Origin: Prostheceraeus crozeri
Taxonomy: Eukaryota; Platyhelminthes; Polycladida; Euryleptidae
Length of the DNA: 64,000 nucleotides
Assembly (NCBI GenBank): GCA_907163375.1
Contig: CAJQUW010016881.1
Coordinates: 248,001-312,000, forward strand
Direction of reading: 5' to 3'
Below the pieces are notes generated by a model that did not search any database, was not told where the DNA came from, and saw only the letters and a list, made by a program, of their open reading frames with translations. Below, piece after piece: positions 24,800 to 35,770 of this stretch; within the stretch, counting starts at the first letter, position 1, and each line of letters opens with the position of its first letter. The translations under genes were made by a program, and so were the position numbers.

Positions 24800-25610
24800 A
24801 TGAAAAAGATCATATTTAAAGAGAGGAAAATGCCACTGGCTAGACTCAGGAATTTTGCATTTGTAACACCGAAATTTCGTCTTTCTTCAACAGGGATGAG
24901 ATTCCCATTGACAGAAACGACAAGATTGACTACTAATCAAATCTACACTTATGCGGAATGAACATGAAATAAATGCATCGAAATCCAAAATAAGAAATTA
25001 GCAAAAGTCATAATATGTGCTTACAAAAATGGTAGCAACATTTCACCCACGCACTCGTTCATCAGAAAGAATTCATTTTCTTTGATATACGGGGTTTCAA
25101 GAGAACGTCTCACGGCTTTATTCTGCTCCTTGCATGTTATTCGTCATGATGGGGTCTCTTCTTCTTTCTAAATCGATTGCTCAGGGAACGTTCGGTTTGA
25201 AAGAAAATCCGAAATTTATCTTTCATATCTCATTTGTTTGCCAGCCTCAAGATTTGCCATTTCTGTTTTTTGTTCACGTATAGAAGTTAAATGAAAGTTG
25301 GTGGCTCACTACGCTCTATGAGGAGAAATGAATTCTTTCTGATGAATGAGTGCGTGGGTCAAATGCTGCTACCATTTTTGTAGGTACCTATTTGCAAGCA
25401 CCTTTTATTAAACTTTTGTTAATTTCTTGTTTTGGACTTCCATGCTTTTATTTCATGTTCGTTCTCCATATGTGTAGATTTGATTAGCAGTCAATCTTGT
25501 CATTTCTGTCTGTGTGAATCTCATCCATGTTGAAGAAAAACGATATATCGGTGTTACAAATATAAAGTTACTGAGTCTAGCCAGTGCCAGCCATTTTGAA
25601 TGGCCAAAAC
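24800..25610. repeat. Foldback repeat, probably PLE pLTR pair
   Basis: Two inverted arms of about 270 bases (about 24820-25090 and 25320-25605), about 85-90% alike by eye, enclose a 230-base spacer. At the inner edge of each arm, read outward, CTGATGAA is followed by GAGTGCGTGGGT; the left arm then has GAAATG and the right CAAATG. The CTGATGA...GAAA order recalls a hammerhead core, though stem II is weak. No ORF was found. The layout matches the other inverted PLE remnants in the window. Confidence 0.45.
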
Positions 25611-25749
25611 AAGTTCTACGTATGTCAAACTTAAGTTAAGAATGACAACAAAATAAGTCTGTTGTAAAATTTAGTTTTGAATATCGAAAGAAAATGACAA
25701 CGATTAAGTCGATAAAAGACATCAACACCCTTGATTCTCCGACTGCTCT

Positions 25750-25830
25750 CACCTGACCCCAGGGATCGAACCGAAGTCCGCGGTGGAGACGAGCTTGCAC
25801 ATTCTTCACTAGGTCACAACAATGGCACAA
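25750..25830 (-). repeat. tRNA-derived SINE head
   Basis: On the minus strand an A-box-like GTGACCTAGTGAAG (about 25804-25818) and a B box, GGTTCGATCCCTGG (about 25758-25772), are spaced as in a tRNA gene. Stem pairing does not give a clean cloverleaf, and non-tRNA sequence follows on the 3' side, so this is a SINE rather than a tRNA gene. Confidence 0.5.
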
Positions 25831-26702
25831 AAGGAATGCGAGTTAGAGCAGAAGTCATCTATAATCTTAAGCTCTATTAATAATCCGGAGTCCTGTTGCT
25901 GTCGCAAAATCACGATTTAATTAATCCAAATGTCCTGGAGTTCAAAGATTCACGATTTATCTCAAATTAACGATGTTATTGTGACTTGTTGGATGTGATG
26001 TGAAAGGTTTGCAATTGAACGGCGATCAGACATTGACAACAATTTGGAGTACTGTCATCGCGCGATATCTCGTGCTAGCATATTAATGCTATCATCAATA
26101 ACTGCTTGATATTCTGCTAATAGCTACAGTTGATCGCGATACCGAAGTGTTCTCTGTCGTCACACCCACGGATCTTCTGGGTGCAAGTATAGATTCAGTT
26201 TCACGTTCAAGCAACTTCTCAGAGGTCGATGCTGCATTTGTTTCGCAAAATACAACAACAGCGCCTATAGTCCATATTATCCATGCCACAAAATGCAAGC
26301 CATGTAAAACAAGGTTCGCAAGCGCCTGATTCTGTATTCGATTGCTGTCTGAGGCCAAAAGTTAAATGATAAGCGGTTCCAAGGAGAGGAAATCAAGTCC
26401 TTCAGTCGAAGTGGCGACAGAAGAAAACAACATGCCGTGCAACACCTTTATCAAAAAGTGATGACACCTCTTCCACACATGTAAAGGCACGTTCATTGAC
26501 TTAATAATTGTCATTCTCTTCAGATAGACGAAAATCCTTTAAATATATTACTTGAGAATGGTGAGAACGCGAGATGCTGGGAATGCTATTATTTTGAAAA
26601 AAAATCCTTATATATTTAAAGACGGCATCAAATATCTCAGTTCACAAGCGAGTTGAAAGTGAGCCAACAGCCGTTTCGAAGGTGTGTTGAAAGCTAAGTA
26701 AA
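25831..26702. other. ZDHHC intron, nothing recognised
   Basis: Unremarkable intronic DNA. The open frame at 26095-26358 (minus) has no known relatives. Confidence 0.45.
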
Positions 26703-27459
26703 CAGGGTGCACACGCTCTTTCAAAAAAAATTCCCTGAATTTTTTCTGAACATTTTTATAAACTGAATTTGACTGAAAAATGATATAGTACCCAAAAAGG
26801 ATGATATCAGTTGATATCAATTGTAGTCAATACATTAACTGCATAATTTATTGTCTGATAACTGAATGAAGATAGCTGTTTTTGTTATAACAGTTTTAAA
26901 TCTAACCAAGTACGTCATATCATGATCATCATATTTCCTCATCTCTATCAAATCATTAATTTAACATTGAAAGACAAAGTTAACGCTTGGAAGGAGTAAT
27001 AAACGATGTCAGCACTGATAAAACTATTGTTCAAGATCAAATATATCGAATCTTTATTCATAAAAAAAAGAAAAACCTATTTGGTTTTCAATCTACTAGC
27101 AATCAAAAAAAGAGATAACAAATAACTATATCTTACCATAAGAAGAATATAACAGCAATTAGCATACACGAATAGAGGTGAATTAGGACAGTTTAGAAAT
27201 AGTTGCTTAAATTTGCTCATTTGTGATCTCTGTGTCACTTATCAATTTCTGTCGTTTTGTTTTCAGTGACTCTAATTCTGCCACACTTGTGATGCTGATA
27301 AGAAAGTGACATCAAATATAGTCTTAGTACATGCACCTATAAACTTTGGCATCAAGTAGTTGTTAGTAGTTCAGGACATTGACTTTGACACTACTAATCA
27401 CATTAATTTTTCAAATTCCCTGAATTTTCCTTTTTTTTCCCTGAAGCGTATACACGCTG
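26703..27459. mobile_element. hAT-like non-autonomous element, TSD AGTAAA
   Basis: Termini CAGGGTGCACACGCT (26703) and, in complement, CAGCGTGTATACGCT (ending 27459) agree at 12 of 15 positions. They are flanked by AGTAAA on both sides (26697-26702, 27460-27465). ATTCCCTGAATTTT repeats lie close to both ends. No coding content in 757 bp. The 6-bp duplication and subterminal repeat style match the elements at 7.8-11.8 kb and 57.5-58.7 kb. Confidence 0.65.
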
Positions 27460-27465
27460 AGTAAA

Positions 27466-28179
27466 ATACAGCTTCCCAGAAAGAAATACAGCACATCATA
27501 TCTGTCTGGAAGAAAATGTTTCTATCTCCTTTTGGTGTTTACAGCACATGCCTGAAAATGAGTTACTTTAGAAATACTATCTAGGACTATCTAGGAGCAA
27601 TGGCATGGAAAACAGAGGAAGAAATGCTCATCTTTTACGACTGAAAGTGACTCAAATGTCATGCTTTCCATGCGAAATTAATTGAAATATGCACACATTC
27701 TTTTGCCATCTTGACGAACATTGTGCACGTGATTCCTTGGTTTTCGGACAAAACACTACTAATTATTTCTCGGGATTTGTTTTTGCTACAAAACAAATAA
27801 AATTAAAATCGCACAACCCGACGGTTTGAGCGGCACTCTTCTTCTGGAGAAGTACATATAACTACTGCAATGACTTCCAAAATGAATCTCCCCTACGATA
27901 CAATCAATTATGTAGTTCGCGAATTTGTTACGCAACGCTTCCCTGTACTAGTATTGGCTATTGTGCATCAATCTTTATGGCATTAATTTATCTTAAATAG
28001 GCCGATACAATACACGTTGAGCTTTCTTCCATGCAACTGAATGGTGTAACCAACAAGTCATCTTCGACATAAAGGCCATCGTATTAAAGGCTATTATTGG
28101 TCGATGTCTTCGGTGTTAGAAATCATTGAAATATATTGCATTCATACATTAGAAGCGCATTGAAAGTAGCTGACACTTA
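27466..28179. other. ZDHHC intron, nothing recognised
   Basis: Intronic stretch without features that I can support. Confidence 0.45.
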
Positions 28180-28261
28180 ATCAATAAACAAAAAACAAAA
28201 TAAATGCATAGAACTCAAATACATTAAAAGATAATGAATTTTCGGCCGAAGCCTTCATCAG
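28180..28261 (-). repeat. PLE-like tail with hammerhead core next to splice donor
   Basis: On the minus strand CTGATGA (28255-28261) is followed by an unpaired A, a GGC-TTCG-GCC hairpin, and GAAAA (28239-28243). This is a textbook hammerhead core with a UUCG tetraloop. It begins at intron base +12 of the ZDHHC intron, right after the GTAAGT donor. AT-rich sequence resembling a PLE 3' tail follows. A complete ribozyme also needs stems I and III and an NUH cleavage site, which I could not trace with confidence. Confidence 0.5.
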
Positions 28262-28272
28262 ATGACACTTAC

Positions 28273-28406
28273 AGTTTCGTCGTTCCAAATGGCTTGAATT
28301 TGCTCTCCACACATTATAGACGTAAACAACCCGAACAGGATGCCCTCTACTATGAGGAATACGATTAGGAACGTCGTTACCGGTGGGCTGTATCCATCTT
28401 TACAAG
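28273..28406 (-). CDS. ZDHHC3/7: ZDHHC3/7-like exon with TM4
   Basis: An exon of 134 bases, phase 1 in and phase 0 out, between an ATTGCAG acceptor (AG at 28407-28408) and a GTAAGT donor (28272-28267). It encodes the A/CKDGYSPPVTTFLIVFL, IVEGILFGLFTSIM and CGEQIQAIWNDET segments. This matches the SPPTTVILLI...FTSVMFGTQ region of ZDHHC3/7: the luminal loop, the last transmembrane helix and the start of the cytoplasmic C-terminal domain. It lacks no residues relative to the family. The next exon continues GIESLKKE. Confidence 0.88.
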
Positions 28407-29668
28407 CTGCAATGGTAAATGTTTTACGTGTCAGCATTTGATAATTGCATCAGTCAGTTGGATTTTTGATGGTTTAGTTAACGCATTACTTAAATTACTC
28501 ACCACTTTTCAGTTTAGAACAATATACTATACAGGGAGTAGAACGCTTGGCCATAAAATCAGCGGAAATCCCAAATACCCGTCTTCATGCTACTTATATT
28601 CTTCGATATTCTATGGTCTAATTTTGGCCAAGCAATTTCCTAAAGTACGAGTAGTTCCTCAATAGAGAAAAATCAAAATTCAAATGCGATTGTCAATTTC
28701 TGAACTTGAAAACACATTCACAGACAGTTAACAACAATGCGGAAGCTTCTATACACGCTTATCAGTGAAAACATTTCAGATACATGTAGAAGAGAAGCTG
28801 TTCATCAACATGTTTATACATTTTCTAATCTGGGCTCGGATTCTTATTTTTTTCACATTTGACTGTTTTTCGGAATTTTACACATTTTGCTGTTGAAACT
28901 TTTGTAAGTTGCCTAAAACAACTTACAGTCCCAAAAATCCAAGCAATAGAAAAAAATTATCTGAAACTGTGAAATCTATGTATGAAAAACTATTCTGAAA
29001 TGAAAAGTGAGACTCAACGAATTCATTCTCACATGACGCAAGCTATACACTATATGAATTGCGAGTGTATACCTGCAAAACGGAAAGTTTTTTATTGACA
29101 TCGAATTATTTTTTATTACATATTTGCACGAAATGCGAGAATGACCATTTCCATAACCACCGGAAATCCAACGATTCGCGGAACCGTTCTGCTCCCTGAC
29201 TATACAGTGTATATTATATGAGCCACAATGTTCACGGTTACTTCAAATACGGCCCTACTGTTTCAAGGTGTCTTTGACGGTAGCAGCATGATCACAATAT
29301 GATGAAGCGGTGTGCTTTCCTTGCCTGCCGACTTCCAAAGACACTCAGGGAAGACATGAGTATACGAACAGAAGATGGCAAGAACAAGTCTCTTAGTCTC
29401 GTGGAAACTGAACTCACGAGAGAGTTGAAGCCAGGGAGCGAAGCTGTTGGATGAAGACATACCTCCATGACGTCAAACGACATCATTTTCACCCTTCACC
29501 CAGTTTCACCCAAGGTGAGGCCCTACTAGTAAGCTTGAGATTGAGCAGCCTTTACTCATTGGCAACTGACACCAGGTTAGGGTAGGTAACCTCTAGTGAA
29601 GTTTGTGGTCCTTCCAAACAGATGAACTCGAAACCTTTTCTATCTGCACCTCCGTACGGCCCTTGACC
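28407..29668. other. ZDHHC intron, nothing recognised
   Basis: Plus-strand sequence near 29320-29455 reads like a stretch of mobile-element protein (LPKTLREDMSIRTEDGK) but too little remains to name a family. Confidence 0.4.
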
Positions 29669-29676
29669 AGCTGACC

Positions 29677-29799
29677 CAGGGATCGCAATTAGCCACAGGA
29701 AAATCCCCGGAAAATCGGAAAACCCGGGGTTTGAATGCGTGAATTTGAAATATTTACATTACACTAATTTCGTAAAAAAACGGAAAATTGCGATCCCTG
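29677..29799. mobile_element. 123-bp hAT MITE with perfect 8-bp TSD
   Basis: Exact 14-bp terminal inverted repeats (CAGGGATCGCAATT at 29677; AATTGCGATCCCTG ending at 29799) lie between perfect 8-bp duplications AGCTGACC (29669-29676, 29800-29807). This is a diagnostic hAT signature. Too short to code for anything. The perfect TSD and TIR suggest a fairly recent insertion. Confidence 0.85.
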
Positions 29800-29807
29800 A
29801 GCTGACC

Positions 29808-31176
29808 TATCCTGTATCATCTGTTTCTCACCATTTTTTGAATACATCTCATTATCTGAAGTCCGCTTTTATTCAATTTTAGACAAATTAGGATGGGACA
29901 AGATGACATAAAATTTAATGGTACATCCCTGTCTATCAATGATACTAGAAAATAGCTGTAATACAAAATTAGTAAAAATATGCAAGAGACAGTTCATACA
30001 CATGCAGATGATCGTTTGTCACTATAAGCCGATATCAAGAAAATAAGCAAGGATAAAAATTGCAATGTTTACTTGAAAGAGATGGATGACAACATTCGCT
30101 TCATTCAATGTGATACACATGTACCTGTTTTAGAGCAGACACTTCCCTTTATTCACCTTGTCAATGCAAGCCCAGTGAATTCTACACTGGATACGAATTA
30201 CCCGACATCTCTCATGTAGCACTACTATCTATTTGCTGTCATTTCTAGATTCTTAAATTATTGAAATCCAGTTTGAAATTGACATTGGTTTATGAACTGT
30301 TTACTTCCTCCTAAGTATCTGTTTCACTACAAGAAGTGAAATATTGACAAAAAGGACATGTAGCAAAAAACAGAATAATCAAGAAATTCATATGACATGC
30401 AGCCACCCACACATGTACATTGTGGGTGTACCTACGAAGTATTGACGATAAAACAGAAAGGAGATATTTAATAACAAAATCTGACATGACGCATCATTCC
30501 AGAGACTTTATTTACCAAAGCATTCATACAACATTGACAATTTTCGTCAATTTCCATGTTGAATAGAGCTGATCTGACAAGCGATATTCCTGAAAATATC
30601 TTGTGTGGTCACGAGAGTCTTGTCAGCGACTGTACTTGTCAACTGTTGATAATTGCGTTGTTTCTTTGACTCCTATTATTCTCCGCTTACCAATTATATG
30701 AAACTTTTATACCTTGGATTTATTTAAGTATTCATCTGTCAGGCACGCAGATCGGTTGACCTGGTCATGACCTTCATGACCAACCAGTCGTAACCAATAT
30801 GCAGATGAAATGAAACGAAAAATACTTTCAATGCCATATTCTCGCCAGGTCAAAATCTACTTTAAAGTTCAAACTGCTGAAATGACAGAAAACAGCGGCA
30901 AGGATAAATTAATGGCAGTGAATTATCTCGCCGCTCAGAAGGACACGGAACTTGAAATTCATGATATAAAAGAAATTGTCGAACATCTAAAGCCTTCAGC
31001 TTTCCAGAATGTGAATAAAAGTTCAATGTGACCATTCTACAAGACACTAGGAACAAGTGTGCAAATATGCCTTGGCTGCCAGTTATAATAGATTATGGGG
31101 TTGGTCTATGGTCATATGATGTCCTGTCTATAATGACTGGATATCACATAAGTAATGGCAGAAAGCGGGAGGACCA
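29808..31176. other. ZDHHC intron, nothing recognised
   Basis: AT-rich intronic DNA. The open frame at 30810-31031 (plus) encodes a charged peptide with no known relatives. Confidence 0.45.
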
Positions 31177-31403
31177 TATCCACGAAATTTTCAAAACTAA
31201 ATTATTCTCTCCCGACGCATTTATGCCACAATAAAAGAAAGTCTTGAACCTTTCTCAAGGCAGTTGACTATAAAATTATAGTCAACTGCCTTGAGAAAGG
31301 TCAGGACCCGAAACGTTGGCAACTCTGTACCCATATTTTAACTTTCTTTTATTATGGCATAAATACGTCGAGAGAGAACAATTTAGTTTTGAAAATTTCG
31401 TGA
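31177..31403. repeat. PLE-like palindrome with hammerhead-like core
   Basis: Imperfect palindrome centred near 31275: ACTGCCTTGAGAAAGGTC on one arm and its complement on the other, with outer arms matching TTTTCAAAACTAAATT and its complement. On the plus strand CTTGAGAAA is followed by a perfect GGTC-AG-GACC hairpin and CGAAACGTTGGC, which resembles the hammerhead and tail of PLEs. The sequence TGACTGGATATCA occurs on both sides (about 31135 and 31401) as a direct repeat. No coding content. Confidence 0.45.
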
Positions 31404-31999
31404 CTGGATATCATTTGAATTTCCTAGCAATGTTGTAAGTCTCTTTCTACTTGTCCTTTGAAGTTCATTTGAGAATGACTTTGGATTTACAGGGTTCATA
31501 AAAAAGTCTAAATTAAGAATTCCGAAACTTTTCCAGGATTTCAAGGACTCAGATAATGAGTTTCCAAAACCTACCAATACAAATATTCAATATACCCATG
31601 AACCACGATAATTACACTTTTATATACGGTAGAAAGACGATGCAGCAGCTACATTACTAAAATTTTGTTTCGCGTCCGCACATCATTACGCGAAGTAGAA
31701 TTTAGTACTTTCATGGAATAATCAATGGAATAAATACATGCAGAAAAAGAAAACGTTGCATTATCTTTTGATTTTATTCATTTCAAGACAGATCATTGGC
31801 GCAATAACGAAATAAACAAAATCCTCAGTTTTTGTAGACGATTCGCATAAAGTAGAACAAAGTAATTTGGTGCGATTATGTGAATTGTCATCCTAAACGT
31901 TTTTAATGCAAATGTACATCCAGATTGCAACTAAAACTCAGGCCGACTTTCAAAAAATCCAAAACCTAAAAATGGAAACAAGTTATTTCAGCTGTTCTT
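31404..31999. other. ZDHHC intron, nothing recognised
   Basis: No supportable feature. Confidence 0.4.
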
Positions 32000-32179
32000 T
32001 CAAATCGAAAATTTGCTTGCTGCGGTCGCTAGCAGTTTCTCCTCTGACTGTTCCAACTTGCTGATTTCGAGGGAGAAACGTTTCCTCTCTTTCCGCTTCT
32101 TTTCTCCATCTGTCTCCTTCTTCGCTTCGTCGAGCGCTTCATGATATTTTCGTCTAGCATAACGAACAGACCGTATCAT
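32000..32179 (-). CDS. Small charged coiled-coil ORF, unknown
   Basis: A 59-codon open frame from ATG at 32179 to TGA at 32000. The peptide is rich in Lys, Glu and Arg (for example KYHEALDEAKKETDGEKKRK) with heptad-like spacing later on (SLEISKLEQSEEKLL), so a helical coiled coil is likely. It recalls the Lys/Glu-rich tail behind the hAT dimerisation domain at 5.3 kb and may be the tail of another transposase, but no hAT motif is next to it. A TATGCTAG sequence just inside could also be read as a 3' splice site. It lies on the same strand as the ZDHHC gene. Confidence 0.25.
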   Translation of the reverse strand: MIRSVRYARRKYHEALDEAKKETDGEKKRKERKRFSLEISKLEQSEEKLLATAASKFSI

Positions 32180-35100
32180 TTATTTTGTGACAGTGATGAT
32201 TTGAGAGCCACCTACATGCTGGATGGCATCATACTATCCTATATACTATTTGCTGATTAACAATCGTGCTTTCTTTCAGGTTTGGCAACAATAGCGATTG
32301 ATTGATGGAGAAGCCAGACTCGACTCGTGCATTTCTATGAGAAAGAGTCATAATTATCTGAGCAACAGTCAACAGCTCTTGCATCATATTTTGCTTCAAG
32401 ATGAATTTATACCAACAACACGTCTATACGAGATGTCAAATTGAATTCCGCTAACCTATTTTGAAAATCATCTTTGATGAGTAATTCTGAATGATGCCAC
32501 TTTGCTGCATCAGCAATGATGTCGAAATATGTCAATTTTCATGGTGAATTGATAAAAGATCTGACATTCGCCTCTTTGAAATCGAGGTATTTTTCGCAAT
32601 AAAAAGTGGCGAAAAAGATGAAATAAGTTTTGTGAGTGGGAAATTCAAAGGAGACCGTTTCTGTTTATTCAGCAAAGTCACTATCATCATTCAACAGGCT
32701 TCTCTAAAATCTCTCTGTTTGGCTGGAGGCAATGCTTTCACATGTGACTTAGCTCCAAAGACAACGTCCAGCAGATGATTAGGCAAAAGATTATCTGTAT
32801 CGCCTAGGTCAATTGTTGTCATATTCGTAGGCTTGTTTGAAAAATTCTCGAGCAAACTACAGTGTGAAGTCTGTGTGATGTATCTGAAGAAGCAGTGTGA
32901 AACACAGTCATGGGATCTTCACACTGGAAATGTGTGTACATGTAGTTACTGCAATATATATCTTACATTCATTTATATACATGCAAATATTGTCAATTGC
33001 TCGAAATAGAAAGTCTGTCAACAAAATAATATAAAATGCGGAGAATTAATCAATTGAAAAGACAGAATTTCTAGCAAGAGCGTCTAAAATCAATGTGCTG
33101 ACTGATCAGATAAAGAAGTGTACAAATGAAGTTCAAAGGAATAGTTGAGTCACATTAATATCACATTCCAGGAGCTTTATCTCTTGAAATGATGAATTCC
33201 AAAACTTTTCCAGGATTTTCAGGACCTGTATGAATCCTGTTTTATAGTCGAAATGTATTGTTTAATGAAAATATAATGCAAGTACAACTTAACTTAGCTT
33301 TCCCAAATTTTCTAATCTACTAGGAACAGGCTTACACATCTAGCTTCTTTTCTAATCAAAGTTTGAGGGAGGAGGGCGAGCTTATACATCGTAGGTGCCC
33401 TTAACTGACGATGAAAGGCAAATAAGCAGAAAGCTTATACATAAATGTCAAGTGACAAGAATCACCATCTCTATCATGTCTACGTCACTTGTACCGAATT
33501 CTGGAACGTTTCACGTGACAGTGCGTGAACTTACTCATTGGAGTATGAGCTTCGTCATACAAATGATTAGACTTGCGAATTATGGCTTCGTGGCTTCGTG
33601 GCACACTTGTACTTGAAACTTGTTGGAATGTTAATTTGATAATTACTTTATTTGCAACTTTACTTCTTGGGTCACTAAAATTTTTACTTTGTGTTACATG
33701 TCAGCCTCACGATTTTCATTATTGCGGCTATACTTCCCAATAAACGCCATTATTATAGAAATTCATTAAATTTGAATACCAATGTCTGTGAAGCTCGTGA
33801 GCTGTGCGAGGTTGTAAATTTGAGCGATAACTTTTGTAAAATTAATCATTCATGCCCGACGCGTCTTCAGTTACAGCAGGAATGGAAACTTCCACACCGA
33901 GTGGAAATGTGGGACTTTCTCCAACGAGAACACCTATAATTGGGATTTCCGCAGTAGAGCTGTGGAAAGCAACTTGAGAAGCATCAAAAGGGCATATGGT
34001 TAGATAACAATTGAATGTAATAGTTGACTACGTCATAGCATGACCTTTTAATCGTATCAGTTGGAGGTCAGGTGACACGGAATGCTTTTGCAATTGCAAG
34101 TCTGTACGCTTGAGGATGATGATCTGAAGAATCAAATGGGAAATACTACATTTGTTGAAAACCAACGCTCATCTGTGATTCTTTTTGATAGTCAATAGCT
34201 ACATTTACTTAACATTCCAATAAAGTAGAAAGCACTTACTGTCTCTTCATCAATCTTCATGTAATAGGTTCAAGCATCAATAAATCCAAACCATGAGACT
34301 CAAAATGTTGACCTTTACATGCTTCACATTTCTCATGAATGCCTCAAACCAACAGATGCATCGTGGGAGTAAACATTCCAGGACATTGGAAGGTTTCCAA
34401 AGTCCGAGAACATTTGTAAGTGGTTAGGCTGCAATACTGTAGTTACCGGGCAGCATTGAACCACGATCTCGGCACCACAGTTGCTATGAGATGGTCGTGT
34501 AATCTGTGTCCTTGTGTTGTCGAATCTCCCTAGGAATGTCAATGGAACTCTGTAGAAAAAGCATCAAGATTGAAAGTAGCACAACACTGACCATGCCAGT
34601 TCACTGCAATGTTTATGAGCGGCCATCATCCATGCAGTTGCATGAGAAGTACAGCTACAGATCCGTCACGGAAGGTTGCCTTTCCAGAGGAAGAACAGCA
34701 GTCGCATGGGAAGACGCTGTAACAACTAGTTCCCCGTGATCGTCACGGATACGGGAGATGGATGAGGTAATAGCACTTCACTGTTGCAATTATTTAACGG
34801 AAAGTAGGTCGTGTAAACAGCTGTTACTTTAAGTTTTCAAATTAGAGTAACGTTGGCCAATCCAGCGCTTCCAACTTCTATCCAGAATTCTAACAAATAC
34901 AGTGTATTGAGTTATTTTGAGCAACTTTGTATTAAAAGGAAATAATTGTCTATTTTGCAAGCAGCACAGTTATAAATCAATGATCAGTGAAGTATTTGAA
35001 TCAGTGAAGTGAAACTTGAGCAGGTTTTGATTAGTCAATATATTTCAACAATTCTACATTGCTATCATAGGAGTTCAACTTAGCGTCAGTAAATCAAAAA

Positions 35101-35460
35101 TAAATATCTTGAAAAGCTTGAATAAACAACAAGCTATTTCACAAAGTTTTCTCAGCTATATTTTAAAATAATGCAAAAAACGCTGTCTTGGCATTTAACA
35201 ATATCGTCTCTTTCAGTATTTTTGTTTTTAGCTTACATGAGTGACTAAAAACTACTTGTTTCTACATGTTTAGCTCCTTCATTTCATCTTTATCATCCCA
35301 AGATTTCATTTTTCTCTTTTCTACTTATTCATCTTTCACCGTCAGAGGGACACCTTCAGTGTACAAGCGTGTCTCCTAACGACTGATGAAAAGAATTAAG
35401 GAAATATAATTGATTGGCAATAGGTCTCTGTTTATGTGAAATGTACGATCTTTCTAAGTG
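32180..35460. other. ZDHHC intron, nothing recognised
   Basis: More than 3 kb of intronic DNA with scattered short open frames. None shows a family motif, exon-like borders or a repeat structure. Confidence 0.4.
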
Positions 35461-35464
35461 AAGA

Positions 35465-35770
35465 AATAGTATTTTCCATGTGTAGTCTTAGGTATAGTGC
35501 GTATAGTTTCAGTTCGTGCGCATAGTAATCAGTTCAGAAGAGTTCTCATTTCGTTTCATTCAGCATAGTTCTCAGCGTTTCAGTATAGTGCGCATAGTAA
35601 TCAGTTCAGAAATAGTATTTTCCATGTGTAGTCTTAGGTATAGTGTGTATAGTTTCATTACCTTAGGTGTTGTAGAGTGTCATTGCAGTTCTATTGTTTG
35701 CTTCCATAATCCACTTTACACTTATCCATTATTACTATTATCCACCATGTGTAGTGTCAGATATAGTGTA
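35465..35770 (+). repeat. Imperfect direct repeat (TATAGTG-rich)
   Basis: The segment AATAGTATTTTCCATGTGTA with following TCTTAGGTATAGTG occurs at about 35466-35503 and again at about 35610-35647, and GCGCATAGTAATCAGTTCAG occurs twice between them (about 35518 and 35588). A shorter related unit follows near 35745. It looks like an old low-copy tandem duplication of about 145 bases. Confidence 0.5.

Noticed and set aside
25750-25830. Possible tRNA gene
   Set aside because: A and B boxes are present but acceptor and anticodon stems do not pair convincingly; called as a SINE head.
29263-29520. Possible retroelement protein stretch in the ZDHHC intron
   Set aside because: Too short and too diverged to assign to any family.
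35340-35420. CTGATGAAAAG sequence as another hammerhead core
   Set aside because: No stem II hairpin and no GAAA at the right distance; likely chance in AT-rich DNA.
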